Below, piece after piece: positions 1-5,963 of a stretch of DNA of 10,961 bases; position 1 is the first letter of the stretch, and every line of letters begins with the position of its first letter. Origin of the DNA: Jatrophihabitans sp. (GTDB lineage Bacteria; Actinomycetota; Actinomycetes; Mycobacteriales; Jatrophihabitantaceae). The stretch is from positions 1 through 10,961 of the forward strand of contig JAOPVG010000419.1 of the NCBI GenBank assembly GCA_025966255.1. Reading direction: 5' to 3'. The translations under genes and the position numbers were made by a program. The notes beneath the pieces were generated by a model that was not told the origin of the DNA, searched no databases, and worked only from the letters and a program-made list of their open reading frames with translations.

Positions 1-303
1 GGGTATGCGACCGCGGTCGGCGATGTCGTGGCCGTTGCGGCGTGCCCACTGGCGAACGGTGCCCAGATCGGTGCGGCGTCCGGTCGATGCGCGGCCGCCG
101 CCATTGGCGCGGCGAGCTCGGGCGGGCACCTTGCGAGCGGCGGCCAGGTAGGGGGCCAGTGCCTTCGCCAGGGCGGTGGCGTTCTTCTTGCTCAGGTCGA
201 TTTCGTAGCTGGCGCCGTCGTATCCGAACGCGAGGGTTCGGTCGGCCTTCGATCCGTCTAGATCGTCGGTCAACGTCACGATGGTCTCGACCTTCTTCGC
301 CAT
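1..303 (-). CDS. lsr2: Lsr2 nucleoid-associated protein, C-terminus beyond window
   Basis: Reading leftwards from the ATG at 303-301 gives a protein starting MAKKVETIVTLTDDLDGSKA, then AFGYDGASYEIDLSKKNA, which is the Lsr2 N-terminal dimerisation domain (about residues 1-60). A basic linker follows (RKVPARARRANGGGR). The C-terminal DNA-binding domain then begins, with TVRQWARRNGHDIADRGRIP; its RGR is the minor-groove AT-hook-like motif. 101 codons are visible and the family is about 110 residues, so only a few C-terminal residues are missing. Lsr2 is a histone-like bridging protein that silences AT-rich and horizontally acquired DNA in Actinobacteria. There is no Shine-Dalgarno before the ATG. 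A TAnnnT element (TAGCCT on the minus strand) sits 6 nt upstream, so a leaderless mRNA is possible. The gene appears intact as far as it goes. Recognition is by clear family match; its target genes cannot be inferred here. Confidence 0.95.
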   Translation of the reverse strand, partial: MAKKVETIVTLTDDLDGSKADRTLAFGYDGASYEIDLSKKNATALAKALAPYLAAARKVPARARRANGGGRASTGRRTDLGTVRQWARRNGHDIADRGRIP

Positions 304-309
304 ACGCAC

Positions 310-315
310 AGGCTA
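310..315 (-). promoter_or_regulatory. Possible -10 element for leaderless lsr2 transcript
   Basis: On the minus strand TAGCCT fits the actinobacterial TAnnnT -10 pattern and lies 6 nt before the lsr2 ATG. Transcription would then start at or next to the start codon. No convincing -35 is seen 16-18 nt further upstream. Inference from spacing only. Confidence 0.25.
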
Positions 316-379
316 GCGACCTGCCTGCAGACCGCCGGGCGCCGACTCGGTTGGCGCGTCGCAGTTGCTCGCTATCGTC

Positions 380-444
380 TGATACACGGGTGATCTTCTG
401 GGCATCCTCGTCAGCCAGTTTCAGCGACGATCACCCGTGTATCA
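380..444. repeat. Perfect 16-bp inverted repeat upstream of lsr2
   Basis: tgatacacgggtgatc (380-395) and its exact reverse complement (429-444) are separated by 33 nt. The arms are about 80-140 nt upstream of the lsr2 start. They could form a regulator-binding site with two half-sites, a large hairpin terminator for the broken gene upstream, or the ends of a tiny mobile element. There is no T-tract next to either arm. The symmetry is directly visible; the role is inferred. Confidence 0.6.
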
Positions 445-470
445 AGCGTTATAGGAGCCGCTTGCGGCGC

Positions 471-487
471 GGTGATCTCCGATCACC
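471..487. repeat. 17-bp palindrome sharing the GGTGATC core
   Basis: ggtgatctccgatcacc has 7-bp arms around a 3-nt centre. The arm GGTGATC is the inner part of the 16-bp inverted repeat at 380-444, so the motif occurs four times in about 100 bp upstream of lsr2. This arrangement resembles a cluster of operator sites for a dimeric regulator; no regulator is identified. Confidence 0.4.
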
Positions 488-673
488 CGCAAGTTGCCGA
501 ATATTGCCCGGCGTACGAAGCGCATCAGGCGAGTCGGGTCGCGGCATTCTGTGCGGTTGCCAGATGGTCGATGCCTTGCCGGGTACCGACCGTGGGGACG
601 CGCGTTCACCGGGGTGTGATCAGCCGCTCGAGGGACACGCCCCCGTTGACGAGCAGCCGCAGGCCGAAGGCCT

Positions 674-955
674 CTACGCATCCTGCTGGGCCCGCCTGGC
701 GGGTGATGCCGAGGCGGCTGGCTATCTCTGTCCACGAGAATCCGACCCGACGCAGACCCGCGGCAGCGGCGTCGGTAGGCCGGTCAACTTCGGCGGCCGG
801 CGAGACGAGATCGCGTGGGCACTCGACGTCCCGGCTGCGATGCGGCGGACGTAGGCGGCGTAGTCGTCGTGCTCGACACGCGGCCACGATCGGCGGTTTC
901 GTGTCAGGGCCGTGTTGACACTGTTGGGGCGCGCGTCGCCGTACTGACCAGACAT
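674..955 (-). pseudogene. Frameshifted small helix-turn-helix protein
   Basis: From the ATG at 955-953, preceded by GGAGG with 6-nt spacing on the minus strand, the frame reads MSGQYGDARPNSV, then VEHDDYAAYVRRIAAG. It then loses sense. One base earlier the frame continues as DVECPRDLVSPAAEVDR and AGLRRVGFSWTEIASRLG, ITRQA. The last part is a typical helix-turn-helix of small actinobacterial proteins that have W-x-E-I-x-x-R-L-G-I-T-R-Q-A near the C-terminus. Skipping one G after RQA gives AQQDA and a stop (676-674), matching the usual RQAAQQ ending. Unrepaired, the second frame instead runs on to a stop at 608-606. The protein would be about 94 residues, probably DNA-binding. Both indels fall in G runs (GGG near 830 and near 690 on the coding strand), so base-calling error is an alternative to real decay. 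The family has no assigned function that I know of. Confidence 0.55.
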
Positions 956-1389
956 GTTCATCCTCCGGTCGGTGTGCCGGGCCGGTCCTCGTACCTGCCC
1001 GGCGATGCGAGGGGACCGCGGACATGGAGGCTCCGGGTCAAGGGTCGGCGGAGCCGATCGCAGCGCGACGCCGGAGGCGCCCTTTACCGGGAGGATGGCC
1101 GTGGTACCGGGCGCAGGGTCGCGGCACTCGTGGTGGTCCAGGTGCGGCGGACGTCGTGGCGGCAGGGCTGGGTGTCTCCGCGTCTGGTGCGTGGTGCGAT
1201 GGGTGAGCGCGCGCTGGCGCGCCTTGGTTGGTGGTGAGAGCGTGCTTCTGCCTTGGTGCAGCGGGTGTTGCGCGACCCGGCGGTCCGCCTGCGCGAGCCG
1301 GTCGGCTCGGCGCTCGCACGTCGGTTGACACGCGGTCGTCCGCGAGGAAGCGTCGGTGGGGTCGGTTCGATCGGGTGGAGGCTTGCGCC
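956..1389. other. Gap without a supported gene
   Basis: Several frames are open because of the GC content, but none has a start with a ribosome binding site together with a protein-like composition. A short plus-strand stretch near 1255-1340 (reading LVQRVLRDPAVRLREPVGS) looks protein-like but has no recognisable start and no family I can name; it may be a gene remnant. The last 15 bases carry the ribosome binding site of the next gene (GGAGG, 1377-1381). Confidence 0.4.
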
Positions 1390-1995
1390 GTGTACGCACG
1401 TTTGACGCTTCATACGGCGGATCCGGCGCGGCTCGGCGAGGTGATCAGCCACTACGAGCATGACGTCAGGATGGATTTCACCCATCAGCCGGGAAGTCGG
1501 GGCATGTCGGTGCTCGTCAACAGTGATCTGGGCGTCGCGCTGGTCGAGGCGTACTGGGCCACCGAGAAGCAGATGCGGTCGAATGACGCGACCTTCGTCC
1601 GCCCCGTTCACGACGCCGCGTTCTTCGGCGCCACCGTATCGATCGAGCATTACGAGGTCGCGAGGTTCGTGCACGTCGCTCCGGCACGTCCAGGAGCCGC
1701 GGTCAGCTTGACTCGCTTCGACGCTGCGCCGACGGGCGTGGATGAGGTGCTTGCGGCGTATGGCGATGCCGCTGGGCCGCTGGCCGCCAGTGACGGGTTC
1801 TGCACCGGTGTTCTGTTTGTGGACCGTCAGAGCGGCCGGGCAGTCGTCGAGACCATCTGGCGTGACGGCCAGGCGCTGGTCGCCGCACGTGGTGTGGCCG
1901 CCGCTCGCCGTTTGGAGGCCGTCTCAGCAGGGACGGCCACGGTGCGCGGGATCGAACAGTACTGGCTGGATTTCCACTCGGTGGAGCTGGAATGA
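1390..1995 (+). CDS. Two-repeat protein of probable dimeric alpha/beta-barrel fold
   Basis: The GTG at 1390 is chosen because GGAGG (1377-1381) sits 8 nt before it and the protein-like sequence begins there with MYARLTLHTADPARLGEVIS. The product is 201 residues with an internal duplication. Repeat 1 (about 1-95) has a beta strand (YARLTLHTA), a helix, GMSVLVNSDLGVALVEAYW and a final strand near VSIEHYEVARF. Repeat 2 (about 100-195) has AAVSLTRFDA, a helix, FCTGVLFVDRQSGRAVVETIW and GIEQYWLDF. The shared pattern G-x-x-V-L-x-x-x-x-x-G-x-A-x-V-E is typical of antibiotic-biosynthesis-monooxygenase-like ferredoxin folds. Such domains bind small hydrophobic ligands or act as cofactor-free oxygenases; fused pairs can form a barrel within one chain. 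No catalytic residues can be assigned, so the function is open. It stands alone and is followed at once by a hairpin. Confidence 0.7.
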   Translation: MYARLTLHTADPARLGEVISHYEHDVRMDFTHQPGSRGMSVLVNSDLGVALVEAYWATEKQMRSNDATFVRPVHDAAFFGATVSIEHYEVARFVHVAPARPGAAVSLTRFDAAPTGVDEVLAAYGDAAGPLAASDGFCTGVLFVDRQSGRAVVETIWRDGQALVAARGVAAARRLEAVSAGTATVRGIEQYWLDFHSVELE

Positions 1996-2029
1996 GCCGC
2001 GGCGCGTCACCATTAGCGAACGCCGCGGC
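1996..2029 (+). terminator. GC-rich hairpin directly after the barrel gene
   Basis: gccgcggcg (1996-2004) pairs perfectly with cgccgcggc (2021-2029) across a 16-nt loop. It begins on the base after the stop codon. There is no T-tract, which is common for high-GC actinobacterial terminators. Position supports a terminator; strength is unknown. Confidence 0.5.
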
Positions 2030-2142
2030 CGGAGGCGCGCCCTGGCTTGTCCTGCCGTGAGCGTCGAGCTGGCCGACGACGCGGGCCGTTGGTACTGGTG
2101 ATGTTCGCCGGTTACTGGCGGCCCGGTTATCTTGTCCGCGCC

Positions 2143-2174
2143 CCGCCGGGCCGGCCGATCGGCGGGCCCGGCGG
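2143..2174. repeat. 10-bp stem GC hairpin
   Basis: ccgccgggcc (2143-2152) pairs perfectly with ggcccggcgg (2165-2174) around a 12-nt loop that contains cgatcg. It could be a second, bidirectional terminator for the 1390-1995 gene. No T-tract is present. Confidence 0.35.
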
Positions 2175-2397
2175 CCCGCTTTCGGTCCGCCCTTGAAGAC
2201 GTACATGAACTCATCACCGGGCACGAAGTCACGCACACGAGTCGGGCACGAGTCGGGCACACAAATCGGGTCGCGGCGGGGGCAGGGCAGCGACGTCGTG
2301 CACCGGGCGGGCATCTCCCCGTCCGCTTCGTCGCTCAGGGAACTCGATATCGCGACCGTCCACCGCCCTTTCCGGGCGCCGGCGCGTACTGCGCTCG

Positions 2398-3111
2398 GTG
2401 GTGCTCGCTGCGGCCGCGGTTGTCGCGGCCGCGATTCCATTTGGTTTCACGCTCGCGCACCCGTCGTCGAATGACCGCGCCTACGGCGCCGAGATTGTCC
2501 GGTTCGCTAAGCGTTCCCCGCGTCTGCTCCTCGGCGCAGATGGGTGGCGTGTTACCCGCGCCGATGAGCAGGACGAGCAGACCGGCGAAATGAGCTTCGC
2601 TGCCCGAACCCAGTCGTTTGAGTTGTACTGGGTCGGCGGCGCGAACTCGAAGGACAGCGACAAGGCTGACATGACGCCGCTCGGTAACGCCCAGAACGAG
2701 ACGGAGCCCACGCCTGGCTCGGCGCCTACGGCGCCAATGAGCTCGAGGCATCTGGTCGGTCGGCGACCAGGCACTTGACGCCCGCGGCGTCTTCCCGAGC
2801 GAGGCCGACTTCCTCGCGATCGCCACCACCCTGCACCGGGTGGACGTCGACACCCGGCTCGACGCCATGCCGGCAAGCGTCGCCGACCCGGCCAGCAGGG
2901 CAGCGGCCATAGAGCAGATGCTCGCCGACGTTCCGCAGCCGACCGGCTTGTGCGTGCCGTGGACACCGGATCACAGGTCAACGCGCGTGGAGGTGTCACT
3001 GGATACGCGGTGTGTGGGGCGGCGGTCCGCGTGTGGCCCGACCGCCCCTTTGATCGGCATGCTGGGGACGCCCTCGATGAGTGCGCGAAGATCGTCCGGG
3101 ACGCCGGCTAG
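2398..3111 (+). pseudogene. Frameshifted membrane-anchored protein, unknown function
   Basis: The start is uncertain: GTG codons at 2398/2401 open a hydrophobic stretch (VVLAAAAVVAAAIPFGFTLA) preceded by basic residues, a membrane anchor or signal sequence. An outside domain follows: AYGAEIVRFAKRSPRLLLGA, DGWRVTRADEQDEQTGEMSF. The frame then moves back one base three times. Near 2690-2710 it goes to AWLGAYGANELEA; near 2750 to WSVGDQALDARGVFPSEADF, ATTLHRVDVDTRLDAMPASV and EQMLADVPQPTG; near 2948 to LVRAVDTGSQVNARGGVTGY and on to a stop at 3109-3111. Each step is consistent with one missing base. The motifs DGWxVTRADE, GEMxF, GVFPxEAxFxAIAxTLHRVD and SRAAxxxxMLADVP are, from memory, shared with uncharacterised actinobacterial secreted or membrane proteins often encoded near ECF sigma factors. 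No sigma factor is visible here. The continuity of motifs makes a single ancestral gene likely. Confidence 0.55.
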
Positions 3112-3255
3112 CACGGTTGTCGGAAGCGGATCAGGTGCGTGACCTGAGAATCAGGGTGTCTCGAGCGGCATGCGTCATGGTGGCGGGCACCAGGTCTGGC
3201 TGCTGCTGCCGCGTAGGGCGCCGAATTCTGCTGGGGATCAACAGGAAGCACCGGG

Positions 3256-3277
3256 CGGACCGCTGATTGGCGGTCCG
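3256..3277. terminator. 8-bp stem hairpin
   Basis: cggaccgc (3256-3263) pairs perfectly with gcggtccg (3270-3277) around a 6-nt loop. It lies about 145 nt after the stop of the broken gene. No T-tract. It may be a terminator or a small operator. Confidence 0.3.
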
Positions 3278-3472
3278 AGACGTTGATCGACGGTTCGAGC
3301 CGGGTTCGCGCGTTGCGGGTGCATGTGTGTCGGCGTACGAGAGCGACGCGGTGTGGGCCGCCGCGGCCGGGACGATCGTCCCTGGGGCGCCGTCCGAGGT
3401 GGCCGTTTGAGGTGGTTGATTTCGGGCTGAAGCCGGTTGACTCAAGCGCGCGCCCGATTGGCCGCCTGGGCC

Positions 3473-3478
3473 TATGGT
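3473..3478 (+). promoter_or_regulatory. Possible -10 element for leaderless small CDS
   Basis: TATGGT fits TAnnnT and ends 6 nt before the ATG at 3485. No Shine-Dalgarno precedes that ATG, so a leaderless transcript is plausible. No good -35 is seen at normal spacing. Inference only. Confidence 0.3.
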
Positions 3479-3484
3479 CATGGC

Positions 3485-3694
3485 ATGACCGGACATGAGC
3501 GCGGCGCTGGGCCGCTGCGATCGCGGGACCAGATCGAAGACGTCATGAGGCGCATTGGCATGTCGGATCGGATACCGGAGGCACGACGTGTTCTGCCGGA
3601 GGTTGTCGACCTCGATAGAGATAGCGACCTGCTTCTCCGATTTGGGCTCAGCATCGATCGGATCGCCGACGCAATGGGTGGCGGACCCTGGTGA
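3485..3694 (+). CDS. Small conserved-looking protein, function unknown
   Basis: A 69-residue product starts MTGHERGAGPLRSRDQIEDV and ends in RFGLSIDRIADAMGGGPW. The middle, RRVLPEVVDLDRDSDLLLRF, is acidic and amphipathic and probably all-helical. Its layout (basic start, a DQIED helix, V-D-L-D-R-D-x-D-L-L-x-R-F-G-L, then D-R-x-G-G near the end) resembles short hypothetical proteins common in actinobacteria. I know no function for them. In-frame codons run upstream to another ATG at 3437, but the protein-like sequence begins at 3485. Codon third positions are less GC-rich than in the phosphatase gene. The stop is 26 nt before the next start, so co-transcription with the YciI-like gene is possible. 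Confidence 0.6.
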   Translation: MTGHERGAGPLRSRDQIEDVMRRIGMSDRIPEARRVLPEVVDLDRDSDLLLRFGLSIDRIADAMGGGPW

Positions 3695-3720
3695 GGCACA
3701 GCGAGCTCTGAGAGGTTGCC

Positions 3721-3980
3721 ATGTTGTTCATCGCCGAGGGTCGTATCAATCGACAGTGGAAGGAACCGAACACACCGTGGCCGCAGCGTGGCTCGGTCCG
3801 ATGATGGATTCTGGGTTCTTGCAGTCGGGGTACCTCGATGCGGCGGGCCAGCGGGTGTTCATGGTTCTTTCCGCACCGGACCACGTTGAGGTCGAGCAGT
3901 GGATTGGGGACCTGCCGATCGTGCACGAAGGCACCGTGACGTTCTCGATCACGCAAGTCACTGCGCTGCGCTTCACCTGA
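3721..3980 (+). pseudogene. Frameshifted YciI/muconolactone-isomerase-like protein
   Basis: The ATG at 3721 has GAGAGG (3710-3715) 5 nt upstream and begins MLFIAEGRINRQWK, the usual first strand of small YciI or muconolactone-isomerase-like proteins. That frame stops at about 3804. One base back the protein continues: GTEHTVAAAWLGPMMDSGFL, QSGYLDAAGQRVFMVLSAPD, DLPIVHEGTVTFSITQVTAL, RFT and a stop at 3978-3980. The switch lies at tggaaggaacc (near 3763-3773). Restoring one G (GGG for GG) gives an 86-residue protein of normal family length. This fold is a dimeric alpha/beta barrel; the active member isomerises muconolactone, but many relatives have unknown substrates. The rest of the sequence is well preserved, which suggests either a very recent mutation or a sequencing error. 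The -1 shift site has no classic slippery heptamer, so programmed frameshifting is unlikely. Confidence 0.7.
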
Positions 3981-3983
3981 AGC

Positions 3984-4030
3984 TCCGACGGCCGCCCAGT
4001 CCGCATCCCGGACTGGCAACGACCGTCGGA
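3984..4030 (+). terminator. Two-tier perfect hairpin after the YciI-like gene
   Basis: Outer stem: tccgacgg (3984-3991) with ccgtcgga (4023-4030). Inner stem: ccagtccg (3996-4003) with cggactgg (4009-4016) around a 5-nt loop. Both 8-bp stems are perfect and nested, starting 3 nt after the stop codon. This is the strongest terminator-like structure in the window, though without a T-tract. Confidence 0.6.
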
Positions 4031-4577
4031 TCGACTCAGGACAGGCGCAACGCGACCCCACCTATCTTTCCAAGGATGCGGCGGCTGAGCAGCTCAGGCA
4101 CCGGGTGGTCGACGGTCAGGAGATGGCTCGGCTGCGGTCGGTGAAACGTGAAAGCCGGCGCGATGTCGGTCGCTGGATGTGGGCGGTGCCGTGCCGTGCG
4201 GTTGGCCGGTCGAACACGATCGTCTTCGTCGCGTCGACAGCGACGAGGTAGCCGACGACGAGCGCGGCGATGACGAGGTCGAGCGTCGCACTAGGGGCCA
4301 CGAAGCCGAGGGTGTGAGCGAGCGGGGACGATTGCCGATGTGGCCGGCGCTCAGGTCGGCGGCCTGGTCGTTCGGCGCGCTCGTTCGGACGGAGGTGTCG
4401 TTGTGGCCGACGAAGACGGTCGCTGTTGCGGCTATCGGGTCTGCGAGGTTGGAGCGCGACCAGGGCACCGGCACGCTGCCTTCGACGCGAGCCGAGGCAA
4501 GGCTTGCGGCAAAGGAAGCGCTGCCGTGATCGGGCGCGCATGATGTCTCCACAGACACCTCGGAAAAGGGGCCGACG
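4031..4577. other. Gap with no intact gene
   Basis: Apart from the possible ATPase tail on the minus strand, several frames are open on both strands but none has a start, ribosome binding site and family signature together. A plus-strand frame at about 4046-4250 (reading TYLSKDAAAEQLRHRVVDGQ) is protein-like but lies antisense to the ATPase-like tail and has no recognisable family. A short 5-bp hairpin (tgtct/agaca, 4544-4557) lies just before the next gene's ribosome binding site. Confidence 0.4.
4116..4330 (-). pseudogene. Possible C-terminal remnant of a P-type ATPase
   Basis: On the minus strand this stretch reads SPLAHTLGFVAPSATLDLVI, AALVVGYLVAVDATKTIVFD, then RPTARHGTAHIQRPTSRR and a stop at 4118-4116. 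The first part looks like a loop followed by a last transmembrane helix. The pattern P-L-A-H-x-L-G-F-V-x-P...V-V-x-Y-L-x-x-V-x-x-x-K is what I recall from the end of magnesium-transporting P-type ATPases (MgtA type), followed by a basic tail. The frame stays open far upstream, but beyond about 4330 none of the usual ATPase motifs (DKTGT, GDGxND) appear. It is therefore a fragment at most. It might also be chance in GC-rich DNA, since the plus strand is open here too. Confidence 0.35.
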
Positions 4578-4949
4578 ATGCGCAGCGCGACCGACGAGCT
4601 GATCGAGCGTGGGCTGCACGCCTGGAGCGCGGGCGAGCTGGACAGGCTTGAGGCCGTCCTCGACCCGGCGGTCACCTTGCGCTCGGTGGCGCCCGGCGAC
4701 TGGGACTGCGTCGGATGGGAGGAGGTGATGTGGTTGCTGCGGCGGCGGCAGGCCGAGGGGAACGCTGCCTACCCGGTGACCATCGAGCACGTGGACGAGC
4801 ACACCTTCATCGTCTCCTCGACCACACGCATCGACTCCGACGGACCCCAGCCGTTTCCCGTCGCGACTCGCATCACCGTCGCGGACGGCAAGGTCACCGC
4901 GATGCAGCAATACCGCACCGACAACGTCTCGGGCCCAGCTGCGGGCTGA
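4578..4949 (+). CDS. SnoaL-like / NTF2-fold protein
   Basis: The ATG at 4578 follows AGGGG (4567-4571) with 6-nt spacing. The 123-residue product has the SnoaL-like layout: an N-terminal helix (MRSATDELIERGLHAWSAGE), then LDRLEAVLDPAVTLRSVAPG, D-W-D-C-V-G-W-E-E-V, a second helix (LLRRRQAEGN), and strands YPVTIEHVDEHTFIVSSTTR, FPVATRITVADGKVTAMQQY. The ending RxTxxDGKVxxMQxYxxxxxA is typical of the family. These cone-shaped folds bind small hydrophobic ligands; members include polyketide cyclases, isomerases and many proteins with no known substrate. No catalytic Asp/His pair can be assigned with confidence. The gene is intact, stands alone and has strongly GC-rich third codon positions, like the chromosome-typical genes here. 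Confidence 0.75.
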   Translation: MRSATDELIERGLHAWSAGELDRLEAVLDPAVTLRSVAPGDWDCVGWEEVMWLLRRRQAEGNAAYPVTIEHVDEHTFIVSSTTRIDSDGPQPFPVATRITVADGKVTAMQQYRTDNVSGPAAG

Positions 4950-5244
4950 GCTACGGAAGCCGTCGGGCCCCGTCAGCGCAGTGCGGCTGAGCGAGCCTGC
5001 TCGACGCCGCGTATGTGTCATTCACCGCTGACGGTGCGCAGGCTAAGACGCAGGCATCGCCCACAACCATCGCCCACAACATAGAACGGTCACGAGGTTC
5101 AAAGCCGGCGCGGGAAGGCACTGCGCCCTGCGGTAGAGCTGATGAGCAGGGCGGCGGGCGCGCGGAACACACGGCTCGCGAGTGCTTTGCGCGGACTCGC
5201 CGCATTGGGTCGCGGGCGATTCGGCGTGGCTGGCTGTGGTCGGC
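4950..5244. other. Convergent intergenic region
   Basis: This lies between a plus-strand gene ending at 4949 and a minus-strand gene ending at 5245. It holds a 13-bp tandem repeat (5055-5080) and a weak hairpin (gcgagt 5178-5183 with actcgc 5195-5200) that could end the minus-strand transcript. No gene is supported. Confidence 0.4.
5055..5080. repeat. 13-bp perfect tandem repeat, two copies
   Basis: catcgcccacaac occurs at 5055-5067 and again at 5068-5080, and the next three bases (cat) begin a third copy. It is AT-richer than its surroundings. Possible uses are direct-repeat binding sites or slippage; nothing distinguishes them here. Confidence 0.8.
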
Positions 5245-5963
5245 TCAGCTGCCGGGACAGGTACCGGTGAGCAGGCGGGTCGGCGCCGGGACATTCTTGA
5301 GCTGCCGGGCGCAGCCGGTCACGGTGAGCCGGCCGTCGTGGTAGCGGAACGTCTGCCAGTAGTCGTGACCTTGTGCGAAATTGGGCAGGTAGTCGTTGCT
5401 GGTGCCGATGACGTCGAGGTAACCGTCGCGGTTGAGGTCGGCGGCCCGCATTCCGACCGAGTTGGTGATCGCCTCGGCGCGGCCGGGTGGACCAAACGCC
5501 CGGCGCGCAGGATCAGCATCTCCGTGACATCGGCGTGCATGCCGAGGCTGTCGATCAGGTCGCAGTCCGGTTCCGGCCCGCCGGTCAGGCAGGTCAGTGA
5601 TCCGTTCCAGCCGTCGCCCTGCGGTGAGATCCACCACTGCACGGCCACTCGTTCGCGCAGGAGTTCAACGACCGGGCGGCTGTCATAGTTCTGTTGGTCA
5701 GCGCCGAGCCACAACCGCACCGTCCAGCCCTGTGTCAGGTCAATGGTTTGCCGTGCCCGGCAGCCCCGGGCCCGGCACCATGCCGGCGGCGGCGTAGGAC
5801 TCGGTGCGAATGTGCTGGACGGCGCCCGGGTCGGAGTGTGCCTCGCCCCGACGCTGCCGGGTGCCGAGCCGCATCCGGCCGCCGTCATGACCAGCGCCAC
5901 GGCCAATGCCCACGACGTCACTCGATGACGTCGCCAGCCGCCTGCCGACTCGACCGCGTCCAT
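5245..5963 (-). pseudogene. Frameshifted lipoprotein with FG-GAP-type calcium loop
   Basis: From the ATG at 5963-5961 (AAGGTG about 8 nt upstream on the minus strand) the protein has a signal peptide with basic residues (WRRHR), a hydrophobic core (ALAVALVMTA) and a lipobox ending AAGC, so it should be lipid-anchored outside the cell. A Pro/Thr-rich linker follows, then a domain with TIDLTQGWTVRLWLGADQQN, VAVQWWISPQGDGWNG and LGMHADVTEMLILRAGRLVH. One base back the frame continues GRAEAITNSVGMRAADLNRD, GYLDVIGTSNDYLPNF and ends RLLTGTCPGS. DLNRDGYLD is the D-x-N-x-D-G-x-x-D calcium loop of FG-GAP/VCBS repeats. Restoring one G near 5482 (cccgggcc) gives 720 nt and 239 residues. The near-perfect preservation downstream suggests a very recent deletion or a sequencing error. 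Ligand and function are unknown. Confidence 0.65.

Larger units (their letters stand above)
304..673. other. Non-coding gap upstream of lsr2
   Basis: No reading frame here looks coding. The stretch holds the 16-bp inverted repeat (380-444) and the shorter palindrome (471-487), and otherwise nothing I can name. It lies upstream of lsr2 and downstream of the broken helix-turn-helix gene, both on the minus strand. Confidence 0.5.
1996..2397. other. Gap with hairpins and a short tandem repeat
   Basis: No intact gene is supported. The gap contains the hairpins at 1996-2029 and 2143-2174 and an 11-bp tandem duplication (acgagtcgggc at 2237-2247 and 2248-2258). Near 2270-2200 the minus strand reads RDFVPGDEFMYVFKGGP, which looks protein-like but has no start, no family match I can make, and unconvincing sequence on both sides. 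The 5' end of the next, broken gene may reach back into this gap: a frame reading LRELDIATVHRPFRAPAR ends near 2385, just where the hydrophobic segment begins in another frame. Confidence 0.4.
3112..3484. other. Gap between broken gene and small CDS
   Basis: No gene is supported. The gap holds a hairpin at 3256-3277 and, just before the next start, a possible -10 hexamer. TTGACT occurs at 3437-3442 but is 30 nt from that hexamer, too far for a normal -35. Confidence 0.4.

Noticed and set aside
42-854. Long plus-strand open frame of 270 codons
   Set aside because: It runs antisense to lsr2 and the helix-turn-helix gene, is rich in Arg, Ser and Pro, and has no ribosome binding site. It is a GC-rich shadow.
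1255-1340. Possible glutamyl-tRNA-reductase-like tail (LVQRVLRDPAVRLRE)
   Set aside because: Similarity is short and vague, with no upstream domain, start or ribosome binding site.
1703-2440. Minus-strand open frame of 245 codons
   Set aside because: Mostly antisense to the barrel gene, with a low-complexity Arg/Pro/Ala composition. Only a short piece near 2200-2270 looks protein-like, and no family is recognised.
3763-3773. Programmed -1 frameshift in the YciI-like gene
   Set aside because: No slippery heptamer or downstream structure is placed to promote it. A single-base loss in a G run is simpler.
4116-5021. Minus-strand open frame of 301 codons as one full gene
   Set aside because: Its first two thirds are antisense to the SnoaL-like gene and are not protein-like. 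Only the last 70 codons resemble a real protein.
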